Below, in pieces: positions 22,634 to 34,189 of a stretch of DNA of 64,000 nucleotides; positions within the stretch are counted from its first letter, which is position 1; every line of letters starts with the position of its first letter. The position numbers and the translations under genes were made by a program. Origin of the DNA: Hydractinia symbiolongicarpus (lineage: Eukaryota; Cnidaria; Hydrozoa; Anthoathecata; Hydractiniidae); NCBI RefSeq assembly GCF_029227915.1, contig NC_079879.1:14076001-14140000 (forward strand), written 5' to 3'. The notes beneath the pieces are model-generated. The model ran no database searches. It saw only the letters and a program-made list of their open reading frames with translations, and had not been told where the DNA came from.

Positions 22634-25608
22634 ATGGAACAAAGGAGTGAACGTCTATTTAATTGCGAACGTTGTGATAAGAAATGCAAATCTGAACGTG
22701 GAATTATCCAACATCTAAGACACTACACGAGAAATGAAATCAATCAGGAAGTTGGCCAGCCGCCCCCTGCACCCGAGCAGCACTTGCCAACGCGACAAGA
22801 AGAACAAATTGCGGAAACTTTCTGGTGGTCCAAAACGAAAGGTAGTGAGATGGAGAAAAGTGCTAAAGAGATTTACGAAAAAATTGTTTTCTGGAAACGC
22901 AATCTATTCATGCTACCAAACGGCGCTTCCAGAAAGGCATACATTCGTGAAACGACACGCTTGCTGAATTCGTGGACAGAGAATTCTCCACTCAAGAACT
23001 GTGCGCTTAGGCTGATACACATTATGCCCGCCTTGCTATTACAGAAACCATCCAAAAGATCAAAGAGTAAAGACCACGTCGAAGCTCTCGAACGACGCCT
23101 GGAAACATGGCGAAAGGGTGACTTGGCAAAACTTTACAGAGAAGCGAAAGCGATTCAGTCAAGACTACCTACCAACAACGGGAAGAGAGATGTGGCAGCT
23201 CTTTCAAGACAATTTAAAGAGCTTATGCAAAAGGGTAACGTGAATTGTGCAATCAAGCTTCTTAAGAACAACATAAAAGGAGGGAAATTACCCTTAAACA
23301 ACGAAACAATGGAGCTTTTGCGAATCAAACATCCCGATGGAAAAGAGGCAAATGAAGAAGCCCTACTTCCAGGGGAAATTCCCACAGTGGAACCAATCAT
23401 TTTTGAATCCATAGACGATTAAATGGTTCTCAGCAAAGCAGCCCAGATGACGAAAAGGGGTTCCGGTCCATCTGGTATGGATGCGGACGGTTGGAGGAAG
23501 ATACTTTCCTCGAAGATCTATGGCGACACTGGACAAGATCTTAGAAGAGCGCTAGCAAACGTTATCAAAAGGATGTGCATTGATACCATCAACGACAACT
23601 CCCTCAAAGCAATAATGGCATCCCAACTAGTCCCACTGGACAAACAACCAGAACTAACGGCCTATAGGAGTAGGTGAAGTACTCAGGAGAATAGCAGGAA
23701 AAATCGTGATGAGTGTCACAAAGAAAGATGTCTCCGAAGCTTCCTCAAAATCACACATGTGCGGCCGAGAAGCAGGTAGTGAAGCGGCGATACACGCAAT
23801 GAAAGAGCTGTTTGGAAGAGAGCAGTCTGAAGCAGTCCTCCTCGTTGACACTGCAAACGCTTTTAACAGTGTGAACAGAAAAGTGCTGCTTTACAACATC
23901 TCTATCACATGTCCACCAATTGCTACATACGTAAAGAACTGCTACCAAACGCCAGCACGTCTGTTTGTCATCGGAGGGCAAGAAATATTGTCAAGGTGAT
24001 CCACTCGGAATGGCTATTTACGCGATGGCTATATCCCCTCTACTTGACATACTAATTGCAACAGCTGAGGATCAAAACAACAAGATGGTGGCGTTCGCAG
24101 ATAATGTAAGCACATCTAGAAGCCTCGTCACACTTCGTAGTTGGTGGTCAAATCTCATCCAATGTGGGCCAAAATATGGATATCATCCCCAACCAACAAA
24201 GTCGTGGCTTATCGTGAGGCCAGAGAAGTTCGACGAGGCAAGAGAAAATTTTGAAGGAACTGGGGTGAAAATAACCACTGAAGGAGAAAGACATCTCGGG
24301 TCGGTGGTAGGAAGCGAACAGTACAAGCGAAAATACGTTAATAAATTGGTCGAAAAATGGGTGAATGAAATGTCTCTGCTTTCTCGGATTGCGACAACAC
24401 AGCCGCAAGCAGCATACGGCTGTTATATTGCTGGATGTCAACATAAGCTGACGTACTTTTTCCGAACAATCCCAGGGATTGAAAACTACTTACAACCGTT
24501 CAAAGAGGTCTTTAGACATCAGTTCATCCCAGCCATTACTGGTGGACATATCAGTAATGATAGAGAGAGATTACTCCTGATAGAGAGAGATCACTCCTTC
24601 CGTCACGTCTTGGAGGCCTTGGTTTGAAAGATGTTACTCGAACAGCAAATGAAGAATATGAAATTCCTGCCAGGTCTCGCTCCATCTAAAGAACATAATC
24701 CTAGACACACAGGTAGAAGGTGGCAAGATGAAATCAGTGATCGAGGCACAACAGAGAAAAAAGCAACAAGCTAAGCTCGACAGCCTACGAGAAGAAATGG
24801 TGGATGCCAATAAACGTTTGAACGACACCAGCCTTGAAAGTGGCGTTTCGAACTGGCTGACAACACTACCCCTGAAAGAGTGGGGCTACGATCTGAATAA
24901 ACAGCAGTTTTGGGATGCAATCAGAATAAGGTATAACTGGAACCTCGAGCGACTCCCGACAGAATGCGTATGTGGTGAAAAATCCAACCTTTGCCATGCT
25001 TGTCTTGTAAAAAAGGGGGCATGGTTACCCTGCGACAAAACGAACTGCGTGACATCACCGCCTCACTCTTAAAAGAAGTCTGTCATGACGTAAGGAAGGA
25101 GCCATTGCTGATCGAGGTCAACGGAGAGGGTCTTGGAGAGAGAACAGCAAACATCCAGAAAGAAGCACGTCTTGAAATCACTGCTCTCGGTTTCTGGACG
25201 CCTTGCCAAAGAGTATTCTGTGACGTAAGGGTTTTTAACCTACACGCTCAGAGGTACAAGTGTTCAGAAATTAAGAGATGCTTTCAGATGAACGAAAGAG
25301 AGAAGAAGCGACAGTACAACGAACGGGTGTTGCAAATCGAGAATGGTACGTTCACACCACTGGTGTTCGCTGCGAATGATGCAATGGCAAAAGAATGCAA
25401 AGCCTTCTACAAGCGGTTAGCTGATATGATTGCAGAAAAAAGCAGCATTTCAAATTCGGTCTCAACCAATGTCATAAGAACGAAAATCAGCTTTTCTCTC
25501 ATAAGATCAACATTGAGATGCATTCGAGGATCAAGATCACCGAGAAATGCGGACAATAATATAGAAGAATTTGAACTCACTAACAATGCGACAATTCATC
25601 AAGAGTGA
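22634..25608 (+). pseudogene. R2-like non-LTR retrotransposon ORF (C2H2, RT, C-terminal endonuclease), frameshifted
   Basis: The ORF starts at ATG 22634 with a C2H2-type finger (CERCDKKCKSERGIIQHLRH). A long helical region leads into an RT: motif A LLVDTANAFN (about 23840), motif B CQGDPLG (about 23993), active site FADN (24094-24105), GWI-like WLIVRPEKF and HLGSVVGSE. The C-terminus has a CxC...C..C Cys cluster (about 24966-25010) and a nuclease-like segment with LEITALGFW, FCDVRVFNL and FTPLVFAAND. One ORF with zinc finger, RT and C-terminal restriction-like endonuclease is the R2-clade plan. Stops or frameshifts fall near 23420, 23675, 23990, 24600 and 25020. The normal second Asp of the RT site is Asn here. 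Confidence 0.8.
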
Positions 25609-26106
25609 TGGAGTAAGAAAAAAAAAGCATCTAGTATTTTATATATGTGAGATAACAACCTAATTTATGTTAATGTTAATAAAAAGTTAATTTGTAAAAA
25701 AAAGCAGTGTAGAAAATAAAAAGGGCTTTCCCTGGCGTGGACCACGAGAGCAAAGAACAATAGAATTAGCCAATCAAAAAGCGCGGCCAGATTTTGGCCG
25801 CAGAATAATAGTTTGAGACCCAGCGTAATTTTTTCCTCCTTAACTACTCCGATTTCCCAGTGGTAAGAAAAGTTACGCTGGGTCTCCTGGCTACATTATT
25901 TTGTAATATTTTACAACTGGTTTCACGAATATATCTTTAACACGCATATTTGTCTGAAAGTTAATCAAGTTTTCATACACTACACATTTTTTATAAGAAC
26001 TAATTTATAAAAAAGCGAAAAATATAAACACATCCCTCTTGAGCTGAAATGTTAGTTGTTTCGTATTTTTACAATGTGCATTACGCAAAAAAAAAATAAA
26101 AAAAAA
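25609..26106. other. 3' flank of the R2-like element and a short hairpin
   Basis: The first about 100 bp look like the element's A-rich 3' untranslated end. A 14-bp inverted repeat (GAGACCCAGCGTAA at 25815-25828, TTACGCTGGGTCTC at 25873-25886) forms a 72-bp hairpin. No gene seen. Confidence 0.5.
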
Positions 26107-27315
26107 TCAATGTCTGGAGGCTTTGCCCTCTCTTTCCACTAAAATTGGCAACACTTTATGACTATGATTGATATATCTGGTGCATTTTTCGTGTGTCAAT
26201 GTAAATCATGAATTCCTTCCACCAGTTCATCATTGTTCGATGACTTGACTTTCGTGCGTATATTATGTTTGAGCTCGTGCCACAACATTTCTATTGGATT
26301 TAAGTCCGGACTTTCCGCAGGAGTAGGGCAGTAATTTATACCACTTGTTTTTAGATATTCCAGAGCTAGTTTGCCTGAAATTGAAGTAGCTAAACATAAT
26401 GAAAACAACTTTCCAAGATAAACAAGTTTTATAAGCAAGAGGTCCAGGTTCGAGGCTGCTGTAGATAAAAAGATGTTTAAAAATATAATACACTTCTTAT
26501 TAAGAACACTTACTTTTATGTTTAGGGTCATTGTCTTGTGGAAATCGATGACCATCAGGGAAGACTCGATCCACAAATGGTTTCAGGGTGTCCCTTAAAA
26601 TTATGCCACTGAAAAATATTTGTGGGTCCTCGTTTCGAAATTCCAGCCCATACATGTACTTTATATGAGTGCTTCACGGAGGGCCTCAATTTTGATAGTT
26701 CTCCTCGTTTTTTAAAGCATAACCTCCCATGTTTGTCTAACATTATTGTCGATTCATCAGTGAAGATTACATTGGCAAAGTCGTCTTTACATTCGACACA
26801 TTTTTGAACAAACTCTAGTCGTGCAATTTCGTTGGGAATACGTATTAGCTGGCAGTACTTGATTCCACTTAATACCCAGCCTAATTTCCGTCTAGTGTAT
26901 TGAATGGATGATGTTGTCAACGACAAACCAAATTTTTCTAGGATTAATTTTTGTAAATCTAAAAAAAACATGCATGTAAAATCGAAGAAGAAAATACTTA
27001 AACCAAAAATTTTATATGCTACTAATCATCAACAGTTTGGAAAACTGGGAACGAGTTTGGTATACAGAATGCTTAAAATAATTATCTTACCCACAGAAGT
27101 ACACTCTACATTTTTTTCCATCGAAATGTCGATGAAGTTCATTACGTCGACATTGACCAATCTTTTTCTACCCAATTTTGGCTTATTCGCAACTGAGCCT
27201 GTTGTATTAATTCTATAAATAATTTTTGAAACTTTCTGTCTCGACACAACTATATTCTCAGCAGCGAGAACTCTCACAATGTCAGCGTGTTTTTATGAAA
27301 TTTATATAAAGCGGT
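26107..27315 (-). pseudogene. Tc1-like DDE transposase gene with two introns, main part
   Basis: Cut-and-paste transposase of the Tc1/IS630 type. The HTH region reads IVRVLAAENIVVSRQKVSKI and TTGSVANKPKLGRKR. The catalytic motifs are FTDES (first Asp), QDNDPKH (second Asp) and SPDLNPIE (Glu), spaced as DD34E. Two GT-AG introns keep phase: 26375-26513, between DPKHK and LALEYL, and one at about 26955-27089, before LQKLILEKFG. Near 26200 a frameshift moves the frame into a normal Tc1 C-terminus ending TGA at 26107. The N-terminal end lies beyond the Polinton, at 42300-42342. The catalytic triad is intact, but the gene is split. Confidence 0.85.
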
Positions 27316-27679
27316 AGTAGTTATAGAGATGGGGGTACAAGGCCAGTTTGGTAAACCAAACTTTCCTCGAACACCCCATCTCTATGACTACTTGTACACC
27401 CTTCGGCTTCGCTTTATGACGTCGCATGTAAAACTGTCCTCGTATCCTTATATGGTGTTTTGGAGATATTACAATACACGTATGGCCATTTACCTGTAAA
27501 GTGCTATTTTCTGCTACTTGGGAGGGTCTGCTATGTTTTAGGGGTTGCCAAGGGTCGGCAAGAGTATGTTTTATCAGCCTGTGTATACCATCGGATGTCT
27601 CTCCAATATATGGTATAGAAAAAGTTCAACCGTCTGATGTCTTTAATATATGGTACAAAAAAAGTTCAAATGTTGTAAT
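27316..27679 (+). repeat. Left terminal inverted repeat of Polinton 2
   Basis: About 364 bp, matching the reverse complement of 41868-42299. The outer 77 bp (27316-27392) are themselves an imperfect palindrome: AGTAGTTATAGAGAT at the tip and ATCTCTATGACTACT at the inner end. The inner part has two copies of a roughly 39-bp sub-repeat containing, on the minus strand, AACTTTTTCTATACCATATA. Confidence 0.9.
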
Positions 27680-28178
27680 GTCTATACGCATAGGTATTTT
27701 TACCGGGATGTTTCTTTTTGCAATGTTATTTGTCGGTTACATCTGATGTCTAAATAAACATAGTCAGTGATATGATGTCATTGAATTTGAAATATGATTC
27801 TTTTAAACTATATTAAATAAATATGATACTTTATCATGTAAACATGTTTACTTTTAACGTTTTTCTGCTGTCAAGCTTGTTTTAATAGTTTGTTGTGGAA
27901 ATGTGTAGCGTTTTAATAATTATTTTAACCTGTTTTTGAACTGATGATATTTCATGTACATTGGGATTTACCATAATAATGTGAACCACAAGTAGTTATT
28001 TAGATAAAAGTGAAGTGCTTTATATGAAGTTAAAATATGTTATAAGTTGTCTCATGGCTGGCGGGTCATGGGGCCATGGGGCTAGTGAGGCAGGTGTGCC
28101 ACCTACACATCCAATCACTTAGTTCCCCTATATGTTGTAGTCCTTTTATGTATGTGTTGTTGGGTCCCTGGCGTGGCA
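27680..28178. other. Polinton 2 subterminal DNA without a gene
   Basis: AT-rich, about 500 bp between the TIR and the end of polB. No ORF or repeat was recognised. It would hold the polB transcript end. Confidence 0.5.
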
Positions 28179-31100
28179 TTAGGTTTCCCGTAAACCACAT
28201 AAAATATTCGAGAGTACATCAAAACAACTGAGTGATATCTTGTTTATCTCATAACTTCCTAACATATGATATTGACTTCTTATTGTTTTCATTGCATGAC
28301 ACATTTTTTTGTTTTCAAATAATACATTTCTATAGTCTTCATGTGTGATTATGTTTTTAATGATATTCTCTTTAACACCCTTAGCAGTTTTACCACATTT
28401 TTCATCATCCTTAATATAGCTATACATTTTGGATTTCAATCCTACGAATTCAACTATTGGAACACCTGCTGCCTCATCTTTCATTTTACCAATAATCTTC
28501 TTATTTGATGTATTACAGAATTGTGATGTTTCAGGGTAGTCACTATTGTCAAATTTATCTTTATCATTCCAGAAATCCATATATGCATCATCTGTTGTAA
28601 TTTCATATGTTAGGGAATCTGTATCTGTGAATAGTAGTTTTGCATTATTTTTGTATTTATTTTTATATAGCTGTAGTGGAAATCGTACATTAATGTTTTG
28701 GCTAAATCGAGAATACACATTCCTACACATGCAGGTCTGTTTAGAGTTAGTGTCTTCTTAATTCTATGTACAGCCACAAGGTCCTCGTTAAATACTTTTG
28801 ATGATTCAAAGGTTGGTTTTTTACATCATTATGTAGATTATGTAGTATCTTTGGATATTCTAAATCAACTTCCAATATTAGTCTTTTACTACTTTCTGGT
28901 TTATAATCAGCTAGATTACATTTTTTTATTTCCTTTTCTTTTAGCCATCTAAATCCACCAGTTGGTAGATATTGTGACATTCCATAACCGTATAGATTGT
29001 TAGCATCCAAATACATTAGATACTTCGATGGCATATCCTTATCATAATTATCAATGTACTTATTATTGGCCTTACCATATCTGTTAGTAATATATGATAC
29101 ACCACCTCTTAATCCCTTTTCAATAAATAAAAACATGTCAATATCTGTCATCAATTCAAGTTCTACTTTTTTCATTTTCAGCATTGAATCCCAAGATAAT
29201 CCTGGAGATGTATAATAATGGCATGGATCCAATTTATAATATTCTAAACATGTACACCTAAAGTTTTCAAATATATCTGCCAATAGTAATACATCAGATT
29301 TTAGATATAGGTATTCTCCCATTGTTTTTAATTCAAACTTCTTCCATACCCTTTTAGCATGTTTATATTGCTCATCGGTGATATATTCATCAATTAGTAG
29401 ACTAAAAATCTTTTGATACGATAATTGTGCCTCATCAAATTTCTCAAATGAATCCATATAATCGTAGGGATCATCATCATTCTCGGCTTAACGTCCGTTT
29501 TCCGTGCTAGCATGGGTTGGAAGGGGTATATTAATGACCCTCTTCCAATCTGATCTAGACTGTGTTAGATCTGAACTCAACTTCCTCTGTATCAAGTCTG
29601 TCCTTATAACCTCCTGCCAAGTCTTTCTCGGTCTGCCTCTGGGCTTTGCCCCAGGAACTATCAAGTCTCTACACTTTCTTACCCAATTATCCTCCTCCAT
29701 TCTTTCCAAGTGCCCCAGCCAATTCAATCTTCTTATCTAGATAACATCTTTAATTCTACGGAGACTTAGCCTGCTTCTTAGCTCATCTGAACTCTTTCTG
29801 TCTCTCAGACTGGCGTTACACGTCCACCTAACCATTCTCATATCATTCCTATCTAAACGGTCGAGATCTACCACCGTACAACATAATACTTCTTACACAG
29901 GCCTCATACAACCTACCTTTTACCTCAATTGACAGGACTCTGTTAGTCAACAAAGGAAGTAACTCTCTGAACTATTCCCAAGCAGAACCTATCCTGCATG
30001 TAACACTTCTTCCAACACCCCCTTCACTGCCCAATATATCACCTATGTAACAGAAGTTCTCAACTATCTCTAACGAGCCACTGTTGTACATCATTAAAGC
30101 TGGAAATACTTCATTCTCTATAGTCTCACCTTTGCAACGCTTGCATACAAACTGAATGTCAGCTCTTAACCTTCCACTAATACTACTGCACTTCTTATGT
30201 ACCCAATGCTTGCAAGTCTGACAAAAAATTGAGTTGCTACCAACCCCTTTCCTGCAAACTCCACAAGGCCATTTTCCAACTACAAGGTCACACTTGGCTG
30301 CAATGCTACTAATCATGACTTTAGACTTTGCTGTGTTCACCCTTAGCCCTTTCTCTTCTAGTCCACTTCTCAAACTTTTCAACTAATTCTTCCATCGACT
30401 CTGCTATGAGAACCAAATCATCTGCATGCAATAACTCCCATGGACAACCTGTTCTGAACTTCAGCTACGGCGCTTCTAAGACTAGAACAAACAACAAAGG
30501 ACTAAGTACAGAACCTTGATGTAGGGATACACACCTTTTTTAGTCATTAGTTCAAATTTCTTTTTATCACCAACTTCCTCTTTCGTATATTTAAATGATG
30601 TTTTGGATGGTTATCTGCTAATTTTTCCAAACTAGAACTCATGAATTGGAAACTATCAATAAATTTCAACTGACTACCTAACATGAATGCCATATATTTT
30701 TCCATATTGTTTGGAATTACGTTAATGTCCATTTCTTTGAGTTCTCCCCATTTATTTTTATACGAATGTTTTTAACGATTTTACAAATCTGTTGCATAAT
30801 AAAATGGCAATCATATCCTCTCAAATTGTGGAAAACTACGGGTACTTTGTCTGTTAATCTATAACTTATATTACAATCATTATGTACTGATCCTCTATAT
30901 CTACCTGTTACATGGCAATGATCTCTAACTTTGATATCTGTCTCAATATATTTTTGATTACATATGTGACAACTATCTGCTGTTTTAAAATTTTTGATAT
31001 TCGTTTTGACATTATTATATCCTGTTTAAAATGTTTGTTTTTAATGTATTTACAATATTTAGCTTCCTTTATCATTTCTTCCATAAATTTGTATAGAGCA

Positions 31101-32612
31101 TCTGGACCCCTATATATTTTTAATGGTTTGCTATATTTGTCATCGTATCTACATACAACCTTATAACCATATTCACAATCCACATGTTTCTGGTATGCTT
31201 CTGCGTATGATTTACTGCTTTTAGTACACATACATGTACTTTCTCAGTGATGGCTTCAAAATCTGCATATATTAAAATTGGTGCCTCTAATTGTTTATGA
31301 TAATTTTGAAATTTTAATGTGTTCTCACCTGATGCTGGCATATTTATGGCCTGTTTACCATTTATTACCATACAGATTTCACTATGATTGTCCAATATTT
31401 TTTTAGTAGAGAAACATTGTAGACAATAAATACAAAAGTGTTTTCTTTCCCTATGTTTTGTTTTGTTGTACATGAAACTGTTGAAATCATCAATTAGTAC
31501 ATAATGTTTATATTCATCATTTATTATTAATAGTAGGCACATACTATCTTCATACTTCTCTTTTGATATATATATATTGGATATGGTTTTTTATTCTCAT
31601 ATCCGAATACATTTATTCTGATATTGTTTTGTTTTTCAATTTTATTATACTGTTTAGTCGTTATAGGAAATTTAATACCATCATAGTTTAATTCCTCTAC
31701 ATATCTTCTATCGGATTTTTTAATTCTTTCCGGATGTGATTCCTTATATTTGTTTAAAAGCCTAATATGGCACCATCTAAAACATTCATTATCTTTATTT
31801 TGCATATTGATTAGTCCCTTTGAACTATTTCTTAATTCTTTGGGTAGTTCTATATAACTTGATCCGTTTAGTGGATCATATAATGTTAAATTCAAAAAAT
31901 GTGAATCTACTGACTCAATAGTCCATACAGATCCTTCAGAAATCCATTGGTTGATAAGATTTATTATTTGCTGAGATGATAGATTTATAACATAATGGAT
32001 ATCATTTTCATTTGTGACGGTTTTTAAAGTATGCAGTTTTAAACACCATATCATTTGCATTAAGAGGCTTTACAAATGTTATTTTTAATGTTTCCACATA
32101 TTTGACACCTTTTAATTTCACCGATTCTCTATTTAAAATACCAGATATATTATTTCTTGTGGATTCTAATTGTTTTAATGGATCCATATTATTTTTAATT
32201 TTAACCTCGAATGATTTAGTTGCCATCTCAAATGCACTATCAAGTTGTATTATTGGGGTTGGAACAGTTTTTCTTGGTACTGGTGTTGGTTTAGTGTGTC
32301 TGGGTGCTGGTGTTGCTTTAGTGGGTCTCGGTGCTGGTACAGGTTTTATGGGTCTTGGTGCTGGTACAGGTTTAGTGGGTCTGGGTGCTGACATTGGCTT
32401 ATAGGGTTCTATCTTACCCTGCTTCAAAAGTTTTTATGCGTTGCACCATCTATCTTGATCCATTTATTGGTCTCTGGATTTCTAATATGCCCAGGTTTCT
32501 CATCAGTGGTTTTATTACCAAGTATTAAATTAATTAGCTCAGCCTTGCTTAGTTTTTGAAGATCTATATCATTCATCATTATATTATTAGGTTTGGAAAT
32601 TATTTTATTCAT
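28179..32612 (-). pseudogene. Polinton 2 protein-primed DNA polymerase B, inactivated
   Basis: The start ATG 32612 opens a SAP-like helix (LQKLSKAELINLILG), then an IRNPETNKWIKIDGATHKN segment like the short NPxT...GxTYKxL domain of large DNA viruses, then a run of about eight-residue PAPRPTK-type repeats (32280-32400). Polymerase parts follow: exonuclease IYADFEAI (about 31265), a CHIC-type zinc segment (about 30950), the GVYPY region (30530), and, beyond the inserted LINE, motif A YLDANNLYGYGM (about 29000) and motif C FTDTDSL (about 28610). The segment with motif B (NSxxGKTMEN) is missing: the frame passes from the motif A domain to TFESSKVFNEDL at about 28815. Several frameshifts are present. 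Confidence 0.9.
29472..30520 (-). mobile_element. 5'-truncated LINE inserted in polB, with 8-bp target duplication
   Basis: This is a close relative of the LINE at 15300, on the minus strand. It starts at the RT motif B region (HQGSVL) at 30520 and ends in a short GAT tail at 29472. GTAGGGAT flanks both sides (29464-29471 and 30521-30528), a clean target-site duplication. It carries the PHD-like finger in an open frame (30382-29972) and the 3' coding end absent from the first copy (LGHLERMEEDNWVRKC, GRPRKTWQEVIRTDL at 29727-29488). Confidence 0.93.
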
Positions 32613-32777
32613 TTTATACTTTAATAAAGTTGTATCTCTTTAAGTCTAATTTCCTAAGTACTATATTGTTTTTTATAAGCAAGTGCGTTTATATTGATCC
32701 ATTAGATATAAATAAATACAAAAAATATATGTAAATCTTTTAACTCATTTTTAGATAACTGAAATATGATACTTTAT

Positions 32778-33195
32778 TTACTTAAGTTTTTTATGAATGT
32801 GTTTTAGATGACTGTCTAATGTTTCTTGTGATTTAAAAGTCCTATGACAATATTTACATTTGATTCTAACCTTATAGACATATTTAATGATCTCTGTTAT
32901 AATTTCATCATAATCATTCCTTACCAGTATCTTATATCCATTTAATTTATATTTCTGTAACATAACTCTCTGATTATCAGTTAATAGGCCATTTCCCTTT
33001 AGTGTTTTAAACTCAATTACAAATCCTGGATATAACATGTGGAAATTTTGTATTACCATATCTTATTCTCATGTTACTATTTATTTGATTTTCACCCAAT
33101 GATACACACATAATTGTATCCGGATAATGGTTTCTAATATAATTGACAACTTTTGAATGTAGATCATATTCTGATTCTACTGTGTATGTTAACAT
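32778..33195 (-). pseudogene. PD-(D/E)XK nuclease (VRR-NUC-like) with C-terminal C2H2 finger
   Basis: The start ATG 33195 overlaps the stop of the upstream BRO-N gene (TAA at 33189-33191). The first frame gives an SEYDLHSKVVNYIRNHYPD helix and a strand. A break near 33060 shifts into DMVIQNF...PGFVIEFKTLKG, which has the Asp and the Glu-x-Lys of the nuclease core, then LTDNQRVMLQKYKLNGYKILVR. The end is a single classical zinc finger (CKYCHRTFKSQETLDSHLKH). The family resolves or nicks branched DNA; here it could serve replication or recombination of the element. About 30 bp seem lost at the break. Confidence 0.75.
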
Positions 33196-33540
33196 TTGAA
33201 TTTCTTTTTCTCATACTTTCCAGTTTTCCTTATTGATAACTTCCCCTGTAACCCATTTTTGAATTCTTTTGCTTTCTCCATCCTTGATCTAATAATAAGG
33301 CTATATAATCCTGATTCATTTTCGAAATCATATGTCCATTTTTTAGGGGTACCGCCACAGACAACCTAGATTTGAAGTCATTTAGTGTTGTTTTATCTTC
33401 TGGTTCAACATGATCCCTTTAGCCTTGCGAGTATTTGTATATTCCAATATATTGGCAATTACTTTTGCTTTGAACCAAACAGTGTCATTAACATTAATAA
33501 CATTTAATTTCACATCTTCATAAATAAATATATCTCCCAT
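33189..33540 (-). pseudogene. BRO-N domain protein, frameshifted
   Basis: ATG at 33540 follows a run of AT triplets. The first frame has NDTVWFKAKVIANILEYTNT, the WFKAKDVA-like start of a BRO-N domain. After frameshifts near 33415 and 33345 it has ENESGLYSLIIRSRMEKA and FKKWVTGEV, the paired motifs that close BRO-N. BRO proteins are DNA-binding proteins of large DNA viruses and phages. The gene ends KTGKYEKKK-FKC then TAA, overlapping the nuclease start by a few bases, which suggests a compact viral-style gene pair. Confidence 0.75.
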
Positions 33541-33748
33541 AATAATAATTACTAATAATGTTATTTTCTTAAGTATAATCTTTTAAATACCACCAATCTG
33601 TTTATTGTATCTAATTAAAAATATGTAACATCTGCATTCACTGCATAATGCCCAATACATAAAGTTTCCACCGATTATTCTATAATACTGTTTCACATCA
33701 TTAGATGTATACACTGTATACAATAGTCTTCCATATAACTATAGATTA

Positions 33749-34188
33749 TTATTTCTTTCTTTTTTCATACCAATAAATACCACCACCAACCATAGTCATA
33801 CTAGCAACAATAAATCCTAATTCCCTTTATTTCTGTGATTCTGATGGTTTATAGAAGTCTGATAATTTAGGTTCAGGTGGGAGTTCTGGAAGTTTGGTAC
33901 CAGTAAGCACATAATATCTTTTCATCGCAAGTCCTAAGTCATTAAACCTTTTTTCTGATAAGTTTTCCTTTCTTATTTCATTATTTATGTAATCAATTCG
34001 TTTTTGTCTTTTTTTAGCCAATGCTATTTGAGCCTTTTGCATTGTTTCGATTGCTAGGTCGTGTCTTTTTCTCTCTTCATGACTACCCCTTAATGCGCTA
34101 AAAAGGAAATTACTACCCGAGAAAGCGATTACTACCCGAGAAGAGCATTAACAATAGCACCAATACCAATCATTGCTAAGCCAGCCAT
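33749..34188 (-). pseudogene. Small Polinton membrane/virion protein, broken by a duplication and a stop
   Basis: ATG 34188 follows TAATATATAAG. The N-terminus is hydrophobic (GLAMIGIGAIVNAL). A tandem duplication of about 20 bp (CTCGGGTAGTAAT twice, about 34115-34150) shifts the frame. The middle is basic and helical (QKAQIALAKKRQKRIDYINN), with a Pro-rich patch (KLPELPPEPKL). TAA near 33827 is followed in the same frame by a second hydrophobic segment (GFIVASMTMVGGGIYWYEKR) ending at 33749. Function unknown; two hydrophobic ends and a basic centre suggest a membrane-associated virion component. Confidence 0.5.
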
Positions 34189-34189
34189 C

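Noticed and set aside
26904-27218. Plus-strand ORF across the Tc1-like gene
   Set aside because: Antisense shadow of the transposase exons and intron.
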